This document shows, in pieces, positions 1 through 8,622 of a DNA stretch of 64,000 nt. The notes beneath the pieces were generated by a model. It saw only the letters and a list, made by a program, of their open reading frames with translations, ran no database searches and was not told the origin of the DNA. Position numbers and translations under genes: made by a program. Origin of the DNA: Janthinobacterium saanense. GTDB lineage: Bacteria; Pseudomonadota; Gammaproteobacteria; Burkholderiales; Burkholderiaceae_D. The stretch's first letter is position 1; every line of letters begins with the position of its first letter. The stretch covers positions 1-64,000 of the forward strand of contig NZ_JACHCI010000011.1 in assembly GCF_014200675.1 (NCBI RefSeq), written 5' to 3'.

Positions 1-177
1 CAATGCCACCATCAACCAGACGACTTGCTCGGCCGGCAGGCGCCGGTGGCGGATGCTGGTGGCCTCGGTACGCTGTACAGCTTGTTCGATCCAGTCGACC
101 GGTAAATGTTCGCCCAAGCGGCGCCAGTCAGGCGTTTCAAGGTGGTGAGCAAGGAAATGAAGAGGGTCATCGAGCAT
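1..177 (-). CDS. IS4-family transposase, N-terminal part (cut by window edge)
   Basis: The first 59 codons of a minus-strand reading frame run off the left edge. The residues (MLDDPLHFLAHHL, then DWIEQAVQRTEATSIRHRR and LPAEQVVWLMVAL) match the N-terminal domain seen in IS4-type DDE transposases. The catalytic domain lies outside the window, so it cannot be said whether the element is intact. The ATG at 177 is the obvious start. Upstream of it lies the hairpin at 226-255 that also follows kdsA. Recognition is from the typical N-terminal pattern only. Confidence 0.75.
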   Translation of the reverse strand, partial: MLDDPLHFLAHHLETPDWRRLGEHLPVDWIEQAVQRTEATSIRHRRLPAEQVVWLMVAL

Positions 178-225
178 GCTCGGCAGGTTAACAGCTGAAC
201 TTGCCGTTTACAAGACCCAAATAAA

Positions 226-255
226 AATGCCGTTCAGTCTTAACTGAACGGCATT
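226..255 (-). terminator. Rho-independent terminator after kdsA
   Basis: A perfect 13-bp inverted repeat (AATGCCGTTCAGT against ACTGAACGGCATT) with a 4-nt loop is followed on the minus strand by TTTTTATTT. This is the form of an intrinsic terminator for kdsA. The same repeat also sits just outside the IS4-type transposase and could mark the element's end; the two readings are not exclusive. Confidence 0.75.
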
Positions 256-287
256 ACGCACAAGGCGGGCTTTTTACACGAATATTC

Positions 288-1229
<942 letters not shown>

Positions 1230-1352
1230 TCAAATTTGATCCTGCGCAAGGGCCTGCCAAAAGCCCGCAAGCCATCAGCAGCAGCCCCCGCAGGCGGACG
1301 CGCAAAGTGCCTTATAATCACGCTTTATCTCTACACCGATTCAGGAGCACAG

Positions 1353-1625
1353 ATGGCCCGCACTATCCATTGCATCAAACTCAACAAGGAAGCCGAAGGA
1401 CTGGACTTCCCGCCGTACCCAGGTGAACTGGGCAAGAAAATCTATGAATCGGTGTCGAAAGAAGCCTGGGCTGCCTGGCTCAAGCATCAAACCATGCTGG
1501 TCAATGAAAACCGCTTGAACCTGGCCGACGCGCGCGCCCGCAAATACCTGGCCACGCAAATGGAAAAGCATTTCTTCGGCGATGGCGCCGATGCCGCCAT
1601 GGGATATGTTCCTCCTACGGAATAA
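1353..1625 (+). CDS. yggX: Fe(2+)-trafficking / oxidative damage protection protein YggX
   Basis: A 90-residue cytosolic protein of the YggX family, linked in enterobacteria to iron handling and protection of Fe-S clusters from oxidative damage. The whole family pattern is present: [21 protein letters not shown], the [11 protein letters not shown] segment, [17 protein letters not shown] and a C-terminal EKHFFG. AGGAG at 1343-1347 lies five bases before the ATG. A TATAAT box at 1313-1318 is a likely -10 element, with no clear -35. It stands alone, divergent from kdsA. Confidence 0.95.
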   Translation: MARTIHCIKLNKEAEGLDFPPYPGELGKKIYESVSKEAWAAWLKHQTMLVNENRLNLADARARKYLATQMEKHFFGDGADAAMGYVPPTE

Positions 1626-1807
1626 GTTTTTTGCTTTCCTGCCCGTGGCCGCCGCGCCACGGGTAGTTCGCCTCTCCTGCTCCTCGTTTCACGCCGCCGC
1701 CAGCTGTTTCACGGCACACCTTCCCCGTTTCGTCGCAGTCCGCTCGCCCTGGTCGCCGCTGGCAGGCAAAGTACGTCCATCGACAACCACATCACACGGC
1801 GGACACC

Positions 1808-2332
1808 ATGTTGCAGCAAATCTTCAGCCACACTCCCCTCTATGTCTGGGCCATCCTGGGCTTCCTGGTGTATCGCGGCGTGCTGGCCAGCCGTGCGCGC
1901 GAAGTGACTTTGCGCAAGCTGTCCATCATTCCGCTGGTGATGCTGGCCCTGTCCCTGAGCGGCGTGGGCGGCAGTTTCGGCCTTGACGGCGCCGCACCGG
2001 TCGCCTGGCTGGCAGGCGCAGTCGCTGGCGGCGCGCTGGCCTGGTCGCTGACCAATACCCGCAAGCTGACCGCCTACCCTGAACGGGGCAGCGTGCAGCG
2101 TCCCGGCAGCTGGACGCCCTTGATACTGATGATGGGGATTTTCTGCATGAAATATACGGTGGCCGTCAGCCTGGCCATCGTCCCGGCCTACGCCCACGCG
2201 AGTGGCTTCGTGCTGCCCGTCTGCGCCGTGTATGGTTTGTTCAGCGGCATCTTTATCGGCGGCTTGCTGCGCACCGTGGCCTTTTATCGCCAGGCCCAAA
2301 TGCATAGCGGCCCACAAGGGGCCGCTGTCTGA
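1808..2332 (+). CDS. Integral membrane protein, DUF6622-like
   Basis: A 174-residue protein of unknown function with about four hydrophobic segments (roughly residues 5-25, 40-60, 65-85 and 110-155). The start (MLQQIFSHTPLYVWAILGFL, followed by a YRG segment) resembles small membrane proteins annotated as DUF6622. It shows no catalytic motif. It is a single gene followed at once by a strong terminator, and about 180 bases without features separate it from yggX. The family assignment is from memory of the N-terminal pattern; the membrane topology is seen directly. Confidence 0.7.
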   Translation: MLQQIFSHTPLYVWAILGFLVYRGVLASRAREVTLRKLSIIPLVMLALSLSGVGGSFGLDGAAPVAWLAGAVAGGALAWSLTNTRKLTAYPERGSVQRPGSWTPLILMMGIFCMKYTVAVSLAIVPAYAHASGFVLPVCAVYGLFSGIFIGGLLRTVAFYRQAQMHSGPQGAAV

Positions 2333-2340
2333 AATACATC

Positions 2341-2367
2341 AGCCGGCACGGAGGCCGGCTTTTTTTA
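2341..2367 (+). terminator. Intrinsic terminator between the DUF6622-like gene and rpiA
   Basis: AGCCGGC (2341-2347) pairs with GCCGGCT (2354-2360) around a 6-nt loop and is followed by a run of T. It ends the plus-strand membrane protein gene and overlaps the last codon of rpiA on the other strand. Confidence 0.9.
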
Positions 2368-3042
2368 GTAGCTCAGCGTGCGCACGCCTTCAGGCGTACC
2401 CAGCAGGCACACATTGGCGCCGCGCACGGCGAACAGGCCGACGGCGATCACGCCGACGATCTGGTTGATCTGCTGTTCCAGCGCCACCGGATCGGCAATT
2501 TTGAGGCCCAGCACGTCGATGATTTCGCCGCCGTTGTCGGTCAAAAAGGCGGCATCGCTGCCTGGCTTCAGGCGCAGACGCGGCGTGCCGCCCAGCGCGG
2601 CCAGCTGGCGCGAGACGGCGGCGCGCGCCATCGGCACCACTTCTACCGGCAGCGGGAAGGCGCCCAGGGTATCGACCAGCTTGGAGCCGTCGGCGATGCA
2701 GACGAACTGCTTGGCTACCGACGCGACGATTTTTTCACGCGTCAATGCCGCGCCGCCGCCCTTGATCATGGCACCGCTGGCCGTGATTTCGTCGGCGCCG
2801 TCGATGTAGACAGCGATCGAGGCCACGTCGTTCAGGTCGAACACGGGTATGCCGTGGCCGGCCAGGCGGGCAGCGGTGGCTTCGGACGAGGCGACTGCGC
2901 CCTTGATGCTGTCTTTGATCTTGGCCAGCTCATCGATGAAAAAATTGGCGGTGGAACCGGTGCCGACACCGATGATTTCACCGGCCACTACATGCTGGAT
3001 GGCGGCGCGGGCTACGGCTTGCTTCAATTCGTCTTGGGTCAT
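2365..3042 (-). CDS. rpiA: Ribose-5-phosphate isomerase A
   Basis: It interconverts ribose-5-phosphate and ribulose-5-phosphate in the non-oxidative pentose phosphate pathway. The 225-residue length and motifs are typical: [16 protein letters not shown] (phosphate loop), [18 protein letters not shown] (catalytic Asp), [14 protein letters not shown] and the DNGGEIIDV region. It is monocistronic, with an ATG at 3042 and no strong ribosome-binding site, and shares a divergent control region with the receiver gene that follows. Functionally it belongs with zwf and tal farther along the window. Confidence 0.96.
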   Translation of the reverse strand: MTQDELKQAVARAAIQHVVAGEIIGVGTGSTANFFIDELAKIKDSIKGAVASSEATAARLAGHGIPVFDLNDVASIAVYIDGADEITASGAMIKGGGAALTREKIVASVAKQFVCIADGSKLVDTLGAFPLPVEVVPMARAAVSRQLAALGGTPRLRLKPGSDAAFLTDNGGEIIDVLGLKIADPVALEQQINQIVGVIAVGLFAVRGANVCLLGTPEGVRTLSY

Positions 3043-3136
3043 GGCATAAAAGGCTGAGGTGGGAATGCCGCTATTTTAAAGCATGGGCAGCACGGTAAAC
3101 CGTCCTTGGCCGCGTAGTCCAGCCACAGCATGTATT

Positions 3137-3165
3137 TTGACCAACAAGAAATGTTTGAATAATTT
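3137..3165 (+). promoter_or_regulatory. Sigma-70-type promoter for the REC-cheC-DGC operon
   Basis: TTGACC (3137-3142), a 17-bp spacer and TAATTT (3160-3165) make a good housekeeping promoter. It would give an untranslated leader of about 90 bases before the ATG at 3261. Prediction only. Confidence 0.5.
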
Positions 3166-3260
3166 GCTTTGAAGCAATTTATTAGCCAATTCCCCTAGAT
3201 GCACGTCAAAATATGCGAAAATGCCACTATTCACAGCATATGACGCTTCAGGAACACCAC

Positions 3261-3629
3261 ATGGATCACAGTAAACAGGTACTTGTTGTCGATGACAGCC
3301 GGGTTTCACGTTTGATGGCACATCAGTTCATCCTCAGCAAACATGCCCACTGGCAGGTCACTGAAGCGGCAACCGGGGAAGAAGCACTGGAAAAGGCCAG
3401 GGCGCTCACCCCTTACCTGATTTTGCTCGATGTCAACATGCCCGGCATGGGCGGCGTGGCGACGGCGGAACAATTGCGCGCGCTGTATCCGCACACGCAC
3501 ATCTTCCTCGTCACCGCCAATGTGCAAAACGCCATCCGCAACCGCGCCAGCGAGCTGAAAGTCGGCTTCATGGAAAAACCCATCACCGAAACACGCATAC
3601 ACCAGCTGATCGACTCGCTGGAAGCTTAG
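3261..3629 (+). CDS. CheY-like single-domain response regulator
   Basis: A stand-alone receiver domain of 122 residues with the acidic pair D11-D12, phospho-acceptor D57 (LILLDVNMPG), the switch Thr in LVTAN and the conserved Lys in MEKPI. It has no output domain. I chose the ATG at 3261 because AGGA lies seven bases upstream; an in-frame ATG at 3240 has no comparable site. One base separates it from the cheC-like gene, which in turn overlaps a diguanylate cyclase gene. The likely role is a phosphorylated messenger whose phosphate is removed by the CheC-like partner. The cognate kinase is not in the operon. Confidence 0.9.
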   Translation: MDHSKQVLVVDDSRVSRLMAHQFILSKHAHWQVTEAATGEEALEKARALTPYLILLDVNMPGMGGVATAEQLRALYPHTHIFLVTANVQNAIRNRASELKVGFMEKPITETRIHQLIDSLEA

Positions 3630-3630
3630 T

Positions 3631-4254
3631 ATGGTCAATCTCTCCGAACTCGAGAATGATGCGCTGGTAGAGATCTTCAACATCGGGGTCGGCCATGCGG
3701 CGGCCGCGATGAGTGAAATCGTCAATGAAGAAGTCATCATGTCGGTGCCTTCCATCACTTTCCTGAACCGCGCCGATGCGGCCGCCCTGCTGGGCAGCAA
3801 GAAAGATGGCGAACGCATCTGCGGCGTCAGCCAGCATTACGATGGCGCCTTCGCCACCGAAGCCATCTTGATGTTCCCGGAAGACAAGAGCCTGGAAATC
3901 GTGCGCCTGATGGTAGGCGACAGCGTGCCGCTGCAAGAGCTGACGGAGATGGAACAGGAGGCGATGAGCGAGATCGGCAACATCATCCTCAATTCCTGCG
4001 TAGGAACTTTGGCCAACCTGTTCGACAGCGAACTGCATGGCTCGCTGCCCTTGTACCATGTGGGCACCAGCGCGCAGATCATGTCCTCGTTCAGCGGCCC
4101 GGACGACGCCGTGGTGCTGATGCTGCATATCGATTTCGTACTCGCCAAACACCAGATCCACGGTTATGTCGCTTTTGTGCTCGACCTGTCCGCCCTGCAT
4201 GACCTGAAAGAACAGGTTAACCGCTATCTGGCCAAGGCCTTGGGACAGGCGTGA
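3631..4254 (+). CDS. cheC: CheC-family phosphatase
   Basis: CheC-type proteins dephosphorylate CheY-type receivers. The 207-residue protein has both family active-site helices: residues near 9-22 (ENDALVEIFNIGVGHAA) and near 108-122 (EQEAMSEIGNIILNSCVG), each with the Glu/Asn pair needed for catalysis, so both sites look intact. CheC is common in Bacillus and Archaea and rarer in betaproteobacteria, where CheZ usually does this work. Its place between a lone receiver and a diguanylate cyclase suggests that it resets this particular receiver. The symbol is by family, not proven orthology. Confidence 0.85.
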   Translation: MVNLSELENDALVEIFNIGVGHAAAAMSEIVNEEVIMSVPSITFLNRADAAALLGSKKDGERICGVSQHYDGAFATEAILMFPEDKSLEIVRLMVGDSVPLQELTEMEQEAMSEIGNIILNSCVGTLANLFDSELHGSLPLYHVGTSAQIMSSFSGPDDAVVLMLHIDFVLAKHQIHGYVAFVLDLSALHDLKEQVNRYLAKALGQA

Positions 4255-5249
4255 CAGGCGTACACACCATGCCAGATGCCGTACATCGATTGAGTTTGCT
4301 TGAAAGCATCATCGGCGCCGTGAACCTGGGCGCCATCGTGCTCGACGAGACGGGCCGCATCGTGCTGTGGAACCAATGGATGTCGCGCCATTCCGCATGG
4401 TCGGCCGACGCCGTGCTGGGGCGCGACTTTTTCGAGGTCTTTCCCGAGCTGCAGCACAAGCGCATAGACTCGGCCATCCGCCAGGCCCTGCGCGACAATT
4501 TCCAGTCGCTGCTGTCGCAAACCCTGCACAAAGCGCCATTTGCCCTGTACACGCACGGCGCAGCGGCTATCGAAAACGCAGCACAGGAACGCATGCAGCA
4601 GGCGATCGCCGTCACGCCCATCAACCTGAGCGACTCGCCACGTCATTGTCTGATCCAGATCAACGATGTCACCATCGCCGTGGGCCGCGAAAAATTGCTG
4701 CGCGAGCAGACGATGGTGCTGCGCTCGCAAACCTTCTCGGACGGTTTGACGGGCATCGCCAACCGCCGCCATTTCGACGTGGCCATCGAGCGGGAAATGC
4801 GGCGCGCCATGCGCAACAGCAGCCCGCTGTCGCTGCTGATGATCGATATCGATCATTTCAAGGACTATAACGACCATTACGGCCACCAGCAGGGCGATGG
4901 CTGCCTGATCCAGGTCGCCGCCGAACTGGCGGCCATGCTGCAGCGCCCGACCGACTTGCTGGCCCGCTATGGCGGCGAAGAATTTGCCGCCATCCTGCCC
5001 GACAGCGATGCCGCGCAAGCACTGCAAATGGCGGAAGCAATGCGCCAGAGGGTAGCCGAGCTGCGCATCCCGCATGAAAAGACGGGCAATGACCTCAAGC
5101 ACATTACGGTCAGCATCGGTGTCGCCACCCAGCATACCCATCTGCCGCACCAGCCGCTCGATATCGCCGCCCTGATCGGCGGCGCCGACCGCGCGCTCTA
5201 CCTGGCCAAGCGCTCAGGGCGCAACCGGGTGACGGTGCAAACCACCTGA
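4251..5249 (+). CDS. PAS-GGEEF diguanylate cyclase
   Basis: It makes cyclic di-GMP from two GTP. A PAS domain (about residues 10-125, with LDETGRIVLWNQWM) precedes a GGDEF domain with the active motif RYGGEEF. An RxxD inhibitory site (RPTD) lies five residues before GGEEF, so product inhibition is expected. There is no membrane segment. The GTG at 4251 overlaps the cheC stop codon (GTGA), which suggests translational coupling; an ATG at 4269 is an alternative start. The operon therefore joins a receiver, its probable phosphatase and a c-di-GMP synthase. Confidence 0.93.
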   Translation: MTGVHTMPDAVHRLSLLESIIGAVNLGAIVLDETGRIVLWNQWMSRHSAWSADAVLGRDFFEVFPELQHKRIDSAIRQALRDNFQSLLSQTLHKAPFALYTHGAAAIENAAQERMQQAIAVTPINLSDSPRHCLIQINDVTIAVGREKLLREQTMVLRSQTFSDGLTGIANRRHFDVAIEREMRRAMRNSSPLSLLMIDIDHFKDYNDHYGHQQGDGCLIQVAAELAAMLQRPTDLLARYGGEEFAAILPDSDAAQALQMAEAMRQRVAELRIPHEKTGNDLKHITVSIGVATQHTHLPHQPLDIAALIGGADRALYLAKRSGRNRVTVQTT

Positions 5250-5423
5250 AGTATCTCCACCTTTCCCCAGGCCGCAGCCAGCAACAGCCGCATTTAATTC
5301 CAGTAGACATACTGGCGGCAGGTGCGTAGACTTCATATATTGGAATAAGAACAACAAGAATTTATCTGCGGTATCCATTCATGCGCCTGTTCCATCTAGG
5401 CGCGGAGGCCGCCAGGAGTGCTT

Positions 5424-7091
5424 GTGAACCTCGATCCTCCTCTCAAGTCCGGCTTGCCTGGCGCTGGCATGGATACCACCATGGTCAATGGCATGCGCTT
5501 GCTGCTGTCCGGCGCAACCTTGCTGACACTGTTCGTCGATCCGGAAAGCGCTGGCAACCTGAGCAAAGTCACCTGGCTCATCTTTTCCGCCTACACCTTG
5601 CACAGTCTGCTGCTCTACGTCCTTGCCTTGCTGGGCGTCACCTTGCCGCAAGACATGCTGCTGTACTGGCTCGATGTGGGGTGGTACGCGCTGATCGTCT
5701 TTTCCACCACCCGGCACAGCAACCTGTTCTTCCTGTTTTTCTTCTTTGCCATTCTGACTTCTTCCTTCCAGCGCGGCTTCGAGGAAGGCGCCCGCATCAC
5801 GCTGGCGTCGGCAGGCCTGTTCGCCGCCACGGCGCTGCTGGGCGAGACGGAGGTAGAACTGTCGCGTCTGATGCTGCGCACCACTTTTTTGCTGGCGCTC
5901 GGCTACATGATCGCCTACTGGGGCGGCTCTGCCATCACCCAGCGCAGCCACCTGGCTCTGCTGCGCGACGTCAGCTTGCTATCGAATCCCCGCTTTGGCG
6001 TCGAACAAACTATCAATTCGGTACTGGAAAAAACACGCAGCTATTTCAACGGCCGCAGTTGCCTGCTGGTGATGCAGGACAAGGGTCAAGCGCACTGGTC
6101 GCTACGTAGCACCTTGTGCACAGGAAAGGAAGTCGTCAACACCCATGCGATCCTGAACAACGAGGCGGCCAGTCCACTGCTGGGGTTTCCGCCAGACAAA
6201 ATCGTGCTATACAACCAGCCTTTGTTCTCATGGTTGCCCTGGATGGGCGGCGCACGCGTGCTGGACACGGACAGCGGACGTTGGCTGCGGCATGAAGCGG
6301 TAGCTGGCGCCAGCCTGGCAGAGCTGCTGGAAGCGCACTCCTTCATCAGTGCTCCTTTGCCTTTGCGCAACGGAAAAGGCCGTTTGTATCTGGTTTCCGC
6401 TACCAGCCTGAGCAAAACCGACGCCCTTTTCCTCAGCCACATCGGGGCGCAGGCCTTTCCCGTGATTGAAAACATCGACCTGCTCGACAGGCTGGCATCG
6501 CAGGCCGCCTCGCGCGAACGCGAAAAAATCGCCCGCGACTTGCATGACACGGCCATCCAGCCATATATCGGCCTGCGCCACGGCCTGGCCGCCCTGCGCA
6601 ATGAAGCCGGAGCGGACAACCCGCTCTTGCCGGCGCTGGAAAAGCTGATCGGCATGTCGGGCCAGGTGATCGCCGACTTGCGCAGCTATGCGCGCACGTT
6701 CAAGAATGGCCTGGTGCAAAGCGAACCGGAACTGCTGCTCGCCTTGCGGCGCCAGGCCAGCCAGATCCGCGAGTTCTATGGCATCGATATTGTGTTGCAA
6801 GTAGAGGGCGAGTTGCATATCAACGACCGCCTGGCGGCTGAAGTGTTTCAGATCGTCAACGAAGGCATGAGCAATATCCGCAAACATACCAGTGCGCGCC
6901 ACGGCATCATCACCCTGGCCTGCATACGCGGCGCGCTGCATATCAGCATCAACAATGAATGCGCGGCCACCCATGTACCCGACTTCCTGCCCGACTCGCT
7001 GGCCGAACGGGCTGCCGCGCTGGGGGGCGGCGCGCGCGTCACCCACAACACCCTGGGCCACACTTCCGTGCAGATCGAGATCCCGATATGA
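5424..7091 (+). CDS. Membrane sensor histidine kinase, HisKA_3 (NarL/LuxR partner) type
   Basis: A 555-residue kinase. Residues 20-170 hold about five to six hydrophobic segments and no large periplasmic loop, so sensing is probably within or near the membrane. A GAF-like domain follows (about 185-350). The phospho-acceptor is H374 in REREKIARDLHDTAIQP, typical of HisKA_3, and the ATPase N-box is at EVFQIVNEGMSNIRKHT. I chose the GTG at 5424: AGGAG at 5414-5418 is correctly spaced from it and overlaps the other candidate GTG at 5418. The stop overlaps the start of the response regulator gene. Its position just before the Tad operon makes it a candidate controller of pilus expression; that is inference. 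Confidence 0.92.
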   Translation: MNLDPPLKSGLPGAGMDTTMVNGMRLLLSGATLLTLFVDPESAGNLSKVTWLIFSAYTLHSLLLYVLALLGVTLPQDMLLYWLDVGWYALIVFSTTRHSNLFFLFFFFAILTSSFQRGFEEGARITLASAGLFAATALLGETEVELSRLMLRTTFLLALGYMIAYWGGSAITQRSHLALLRDVSLLSNPRFGVEQTINSVLEKTRSYFNGRSCLLVMQDKGQAHWSLRSTLCTGKEVVNTHAILNNEAASPLLGFPPDKIVLYNQPLFSWLPWMGGARVLDTDSGRWLRHEAVAGASLAELLEAHSFISAPLPLRNGKGRLYLVSATSLSKTDALFLSHIGAQAFPVIENIDLLDRLASQAASREREKIARDLHDTAIQPYIGLRHGLAALRNEAGADNPLLPALEKLIGMSGQVIADLRSYARTFKNGLVQSEPELLLALRRQASQIREFYGIDIVLQVEGELHINDRLAAEVFQIVNEGMSNIRKHTSARHGIITLACIRGALHISINNECAATHVPDFLPDSLAERAAALGGGARVTHNTLGHTSVQIEIPI

Positions 7092-7789
7092 ATCCAGCGC
7101 ATGCCATGACTTCCGCCCGCCCAGCCATCAGCGTGATGCTGGTGGACGACCACAAGACCATGCTGTGGGGCCTGGAACGGCTGATCGGCGGTGAACAGAC
7201 CGGCATGCGGGTCGTTGCCATGGCCTCGGACAGCGCCGAGGCGCTGACACTGGCGGCGGCATTCTCGCCTGACGTCATCGTGCTGGACCTCGACCTGGGC
7301 GGCGTCAGTTCGCTGGCCATCCTGCCGCTGCTGGTCCAGCGCAGCAACGCGCGCATCCTGGTGCTGACGGCCAGCCATGACCAGGCCACCCTGGACGACG
7401 CCGTATTAAAAGGCGCGCGCGGCGTGATCAGCAAGGATGCGCCGGCCGACATGGTGCTCAAGGCCATCGAAAAGGTGTACCACGGCGAGTTGTGGCTGGA
7501 GCAAGCCATGCTGGGACGCATGCTGACCCAGCTGACCCAGCCGGGCGGCGGCGCGGCGCAAGCGACTGCGATCGGCACGCTGACGTCGAAAGAAAGAAAA
7601 GTCATCGCCGCCCTGGTCTACGGCAGCGGCACGCCGGCCCGGCAGCTGGCCGAACAGCTGTTCATTTCCGAGCATACCCTGCGCAATCACCTGACCGCGA
7701 TATACCGCAAACTGGGTCTCTACAACCGTTTGGAACTGTACGCCTACGCCACCAAGCACAGGCTGGGCGAGATGCCGCCCACGGCCTGA
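7088..7789 (+). CDS. LuxR/NarL-family response regulator
   Basis: A 233-residue DNA-binding regulator. The receiver domain (about 14-130) has the acidic pair in MLVDDHKTM and phospho-acceptor D67 in VIVLDLDLGG. The C-terminal helix-turn-helix (about 165-228) has the LuxR pattern LTSKERKVIAAL...ISEHTLRNHLTAIYRKLGLYNRLEL. The ATG overlaps the stop codon of the histidine kinase (ATGA), so the two are a translationally coupled pair. Its stop lies about 200 bases before the first Tad gene. Confidence 0.93.
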   Translation: MNPAHAMTSARPAISVMLVDDHKTMLWGLERLIGGEQTGMRVVAMASDSAEALTLAAAFSPDVIVLDLDLGGVSSLAILPLLVQRSNARILVLTASHDQATLDDAVLKGARGVISKDAPADMVLKAIEKVYHGELWLEQAMLGRMLTQLTQPGGGAAQATAIGTLTSKERKVIAALVYGSGTPARQLAEQLFISEHTLRNHLTAIYRKLGLYNRLELYAYATKHRLGEMPPTA

Positions 7790-7852
7790 AGCGCCTCCTC
7801 GTCCCCGCCGTCCTTCCCTGCCTGCCTTCCCTGCCTTCCCTCCTGCTCGTCC

Positions 7853-7868
7853 CATGACAATTGTCATG
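7853..7868. promoter_or_regulatory. 16-bp perfect palindrome upstream of the Tad operon (possible operator)
   Basis: CATGACAATTGTCATG is perfectly self-complementary and lies in the 208-bp gap between the response regulator and the first pilin-like gene. It has no T-tract, so it is more like a dimeric regulator site than a terminator. A second structure, CCTCCT (7885-7890) against AGGAGG (7900-7905), follows 16 bases on. No regulator is identified. Confidence 0.4.
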
Positions 7869-7910
7869 ACAAAAACGAACTAATCCTCCTTGTCAAAAGA
7901 GGAGGTTCAT

Positions 7911-7924
7911 CTGATGTAGATCAA
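7911..7924 (+). promoter_or_regulatory. FNR/CRP-family-like site before the Tad operon
   Basis: CTGAT-GTAG-ATCAA matches the FNR consensus TTGAT-N4-ATCAA at nine of ten positions. A possible -10 hexamer, TATAGT, lies at 7937-7942. The spacing puts the site centre about 31 bases before the predicted start of transcription, not at the classic -41.5, so a real role is uncertain. Confidence 0.35.
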
Positions 7925-7997
7925 CACACCGAACTCTATAGTGGAACTACCGAAGTGCAGATTACGCGCCACGGTCCACCACGACACGGAGCACGGC

Positions 7998-8144
7998 ATG
8001 CGCCCTGACAAGTTTCTTCCTGCATCACTGTCCGCTTATTTGCAGAGCAAGAAAAGGGCCACGTTCTACCGCTATGCGCTGGTCGCGGCACTGATCGCGG
8101 TGGTTTGCATCATCGGGCTGCTGGCACTGGGGGAAAGTCCGTGA
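7998..8144 (+). CDS. Degenerate Flp-pilin-like small membrane protein
   Basis: A 48-residue product whose hydrophobic segment (YRYALVAALIAVVCIIGLL) aligns with the Flp pilin core of the next gene (EYGLIAALIAVV). The residues that define a processable Flp prepilin are changed: the invariant Glu5 is Arg (ATFYRYA against VTAIEYG), and the residue before the cleavage site is Arg instead of Gly. It ends shortly after the helix. GGAG six bases upstream supports the ATG at 7998. It opens the Tad operon. It may be an unprocessed assembly factor or a decaying pilin copy. Confidence 0.7.
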   Translation: MRPDKFLPASLSAYLQSKKRATFYRYALVAALIAVVCIIGLLALGESP

Positions 8145-8202
8145 CCATGACAGCAATACCGTTGTACCCACCGCTGCACCTCAACCACCTCTAGGAGTAG
8201 TC

Positions 8203-8376
8203 ATGAACCTCATCAAGAAATTTATCCGTGAAGAAGATGGTGTTACCGCCATTGAATACGGCCTGATCGCCGCCCTGATCGCCGTCGTGATCATTGCCTC
8301 CGTGAAAATTGTCGGTACGCAGTTGAATACGACCTTCAGCAAGATCGGTGCCGCCTTGACCACCGCCAACGCCTGA
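8203..8376 (+). CDS. flp: Flp/Fap pilin, major candidate
   Basis: A 57-residue type IVb prepilin. A short basic leader (MNLIKKFIREEDG) ends in Gly before VTAIEYGLIAALIAVV, the Flp box with Glu5 and Tyr6. TadV should cut after Gly13 to release a mature pilin of about 44 residues. AGGAG lies five bases before the ATG, the strongest ribosome-binding site of the three pilin-like genes. This fits it being the structural subunit of the pilus built by the downstream machinery. Confidence 0.96.
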   Translation: MNLIKKFIREEDGVTAIEYGLIAALIAVVIIASVKIVGTQLNTTFSKIGAALTTANA

Positions 8377-8448
8377 CGTCGCGGAACGCCGGGCTGGCGA
8401 TTTGCCGGCCCGGCTGCCACCACCGCTCCCTACCGACCGGAACCCATC

Positions 8449-8622
8449 ATGAAAACCCTGTTCGCCTGCCTGCATGAAGACTGCGCCGTGACAGCGATCG
8501 AATATGCGCTGCTGGCCGGCCTGCTGGCGATCGTGCTGGTGATCAGCATCAGCCTGCTGGGTGTGCAGGTCGGACAGCTTTTTCTTTACGTCAAGGACCA
8601 GATGGTCCTGGCACTGTCATGA
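8449..8622 (+). CDS. Second Flp-family pilin (minor pilin candidate)
   Basis: 57 residues with leader MKTLFACLHEDCA, then VTAIEYALLAGLLAIVL. Glu5 and Tyr6 are kept, but the residue before the cleavage site is Ala, not Gly. The C-terminal half (GVQVGQLFLYVKDQMVLALS) differs from the first pilin, so it is not a recent copy. It has two Cys in the leader. Its stop overlaps the start of the PAP2 gene (ATGA). A minor or adaptor pilin is likely; that is inference from sequence and order. Confidence 0.9.
   Translation: MKTLFACLHEDCAVTAIEYALLAGLLAIVLVISISLLGVQVGQLFLYVKDQMVLALS

Noticed and set aside
5307..5325. Sigma-54-like GG/GC element before the first histidine kinase
   Set aside because: The distance between the GG and GC is two bases too short for a sigma-54 promoter.
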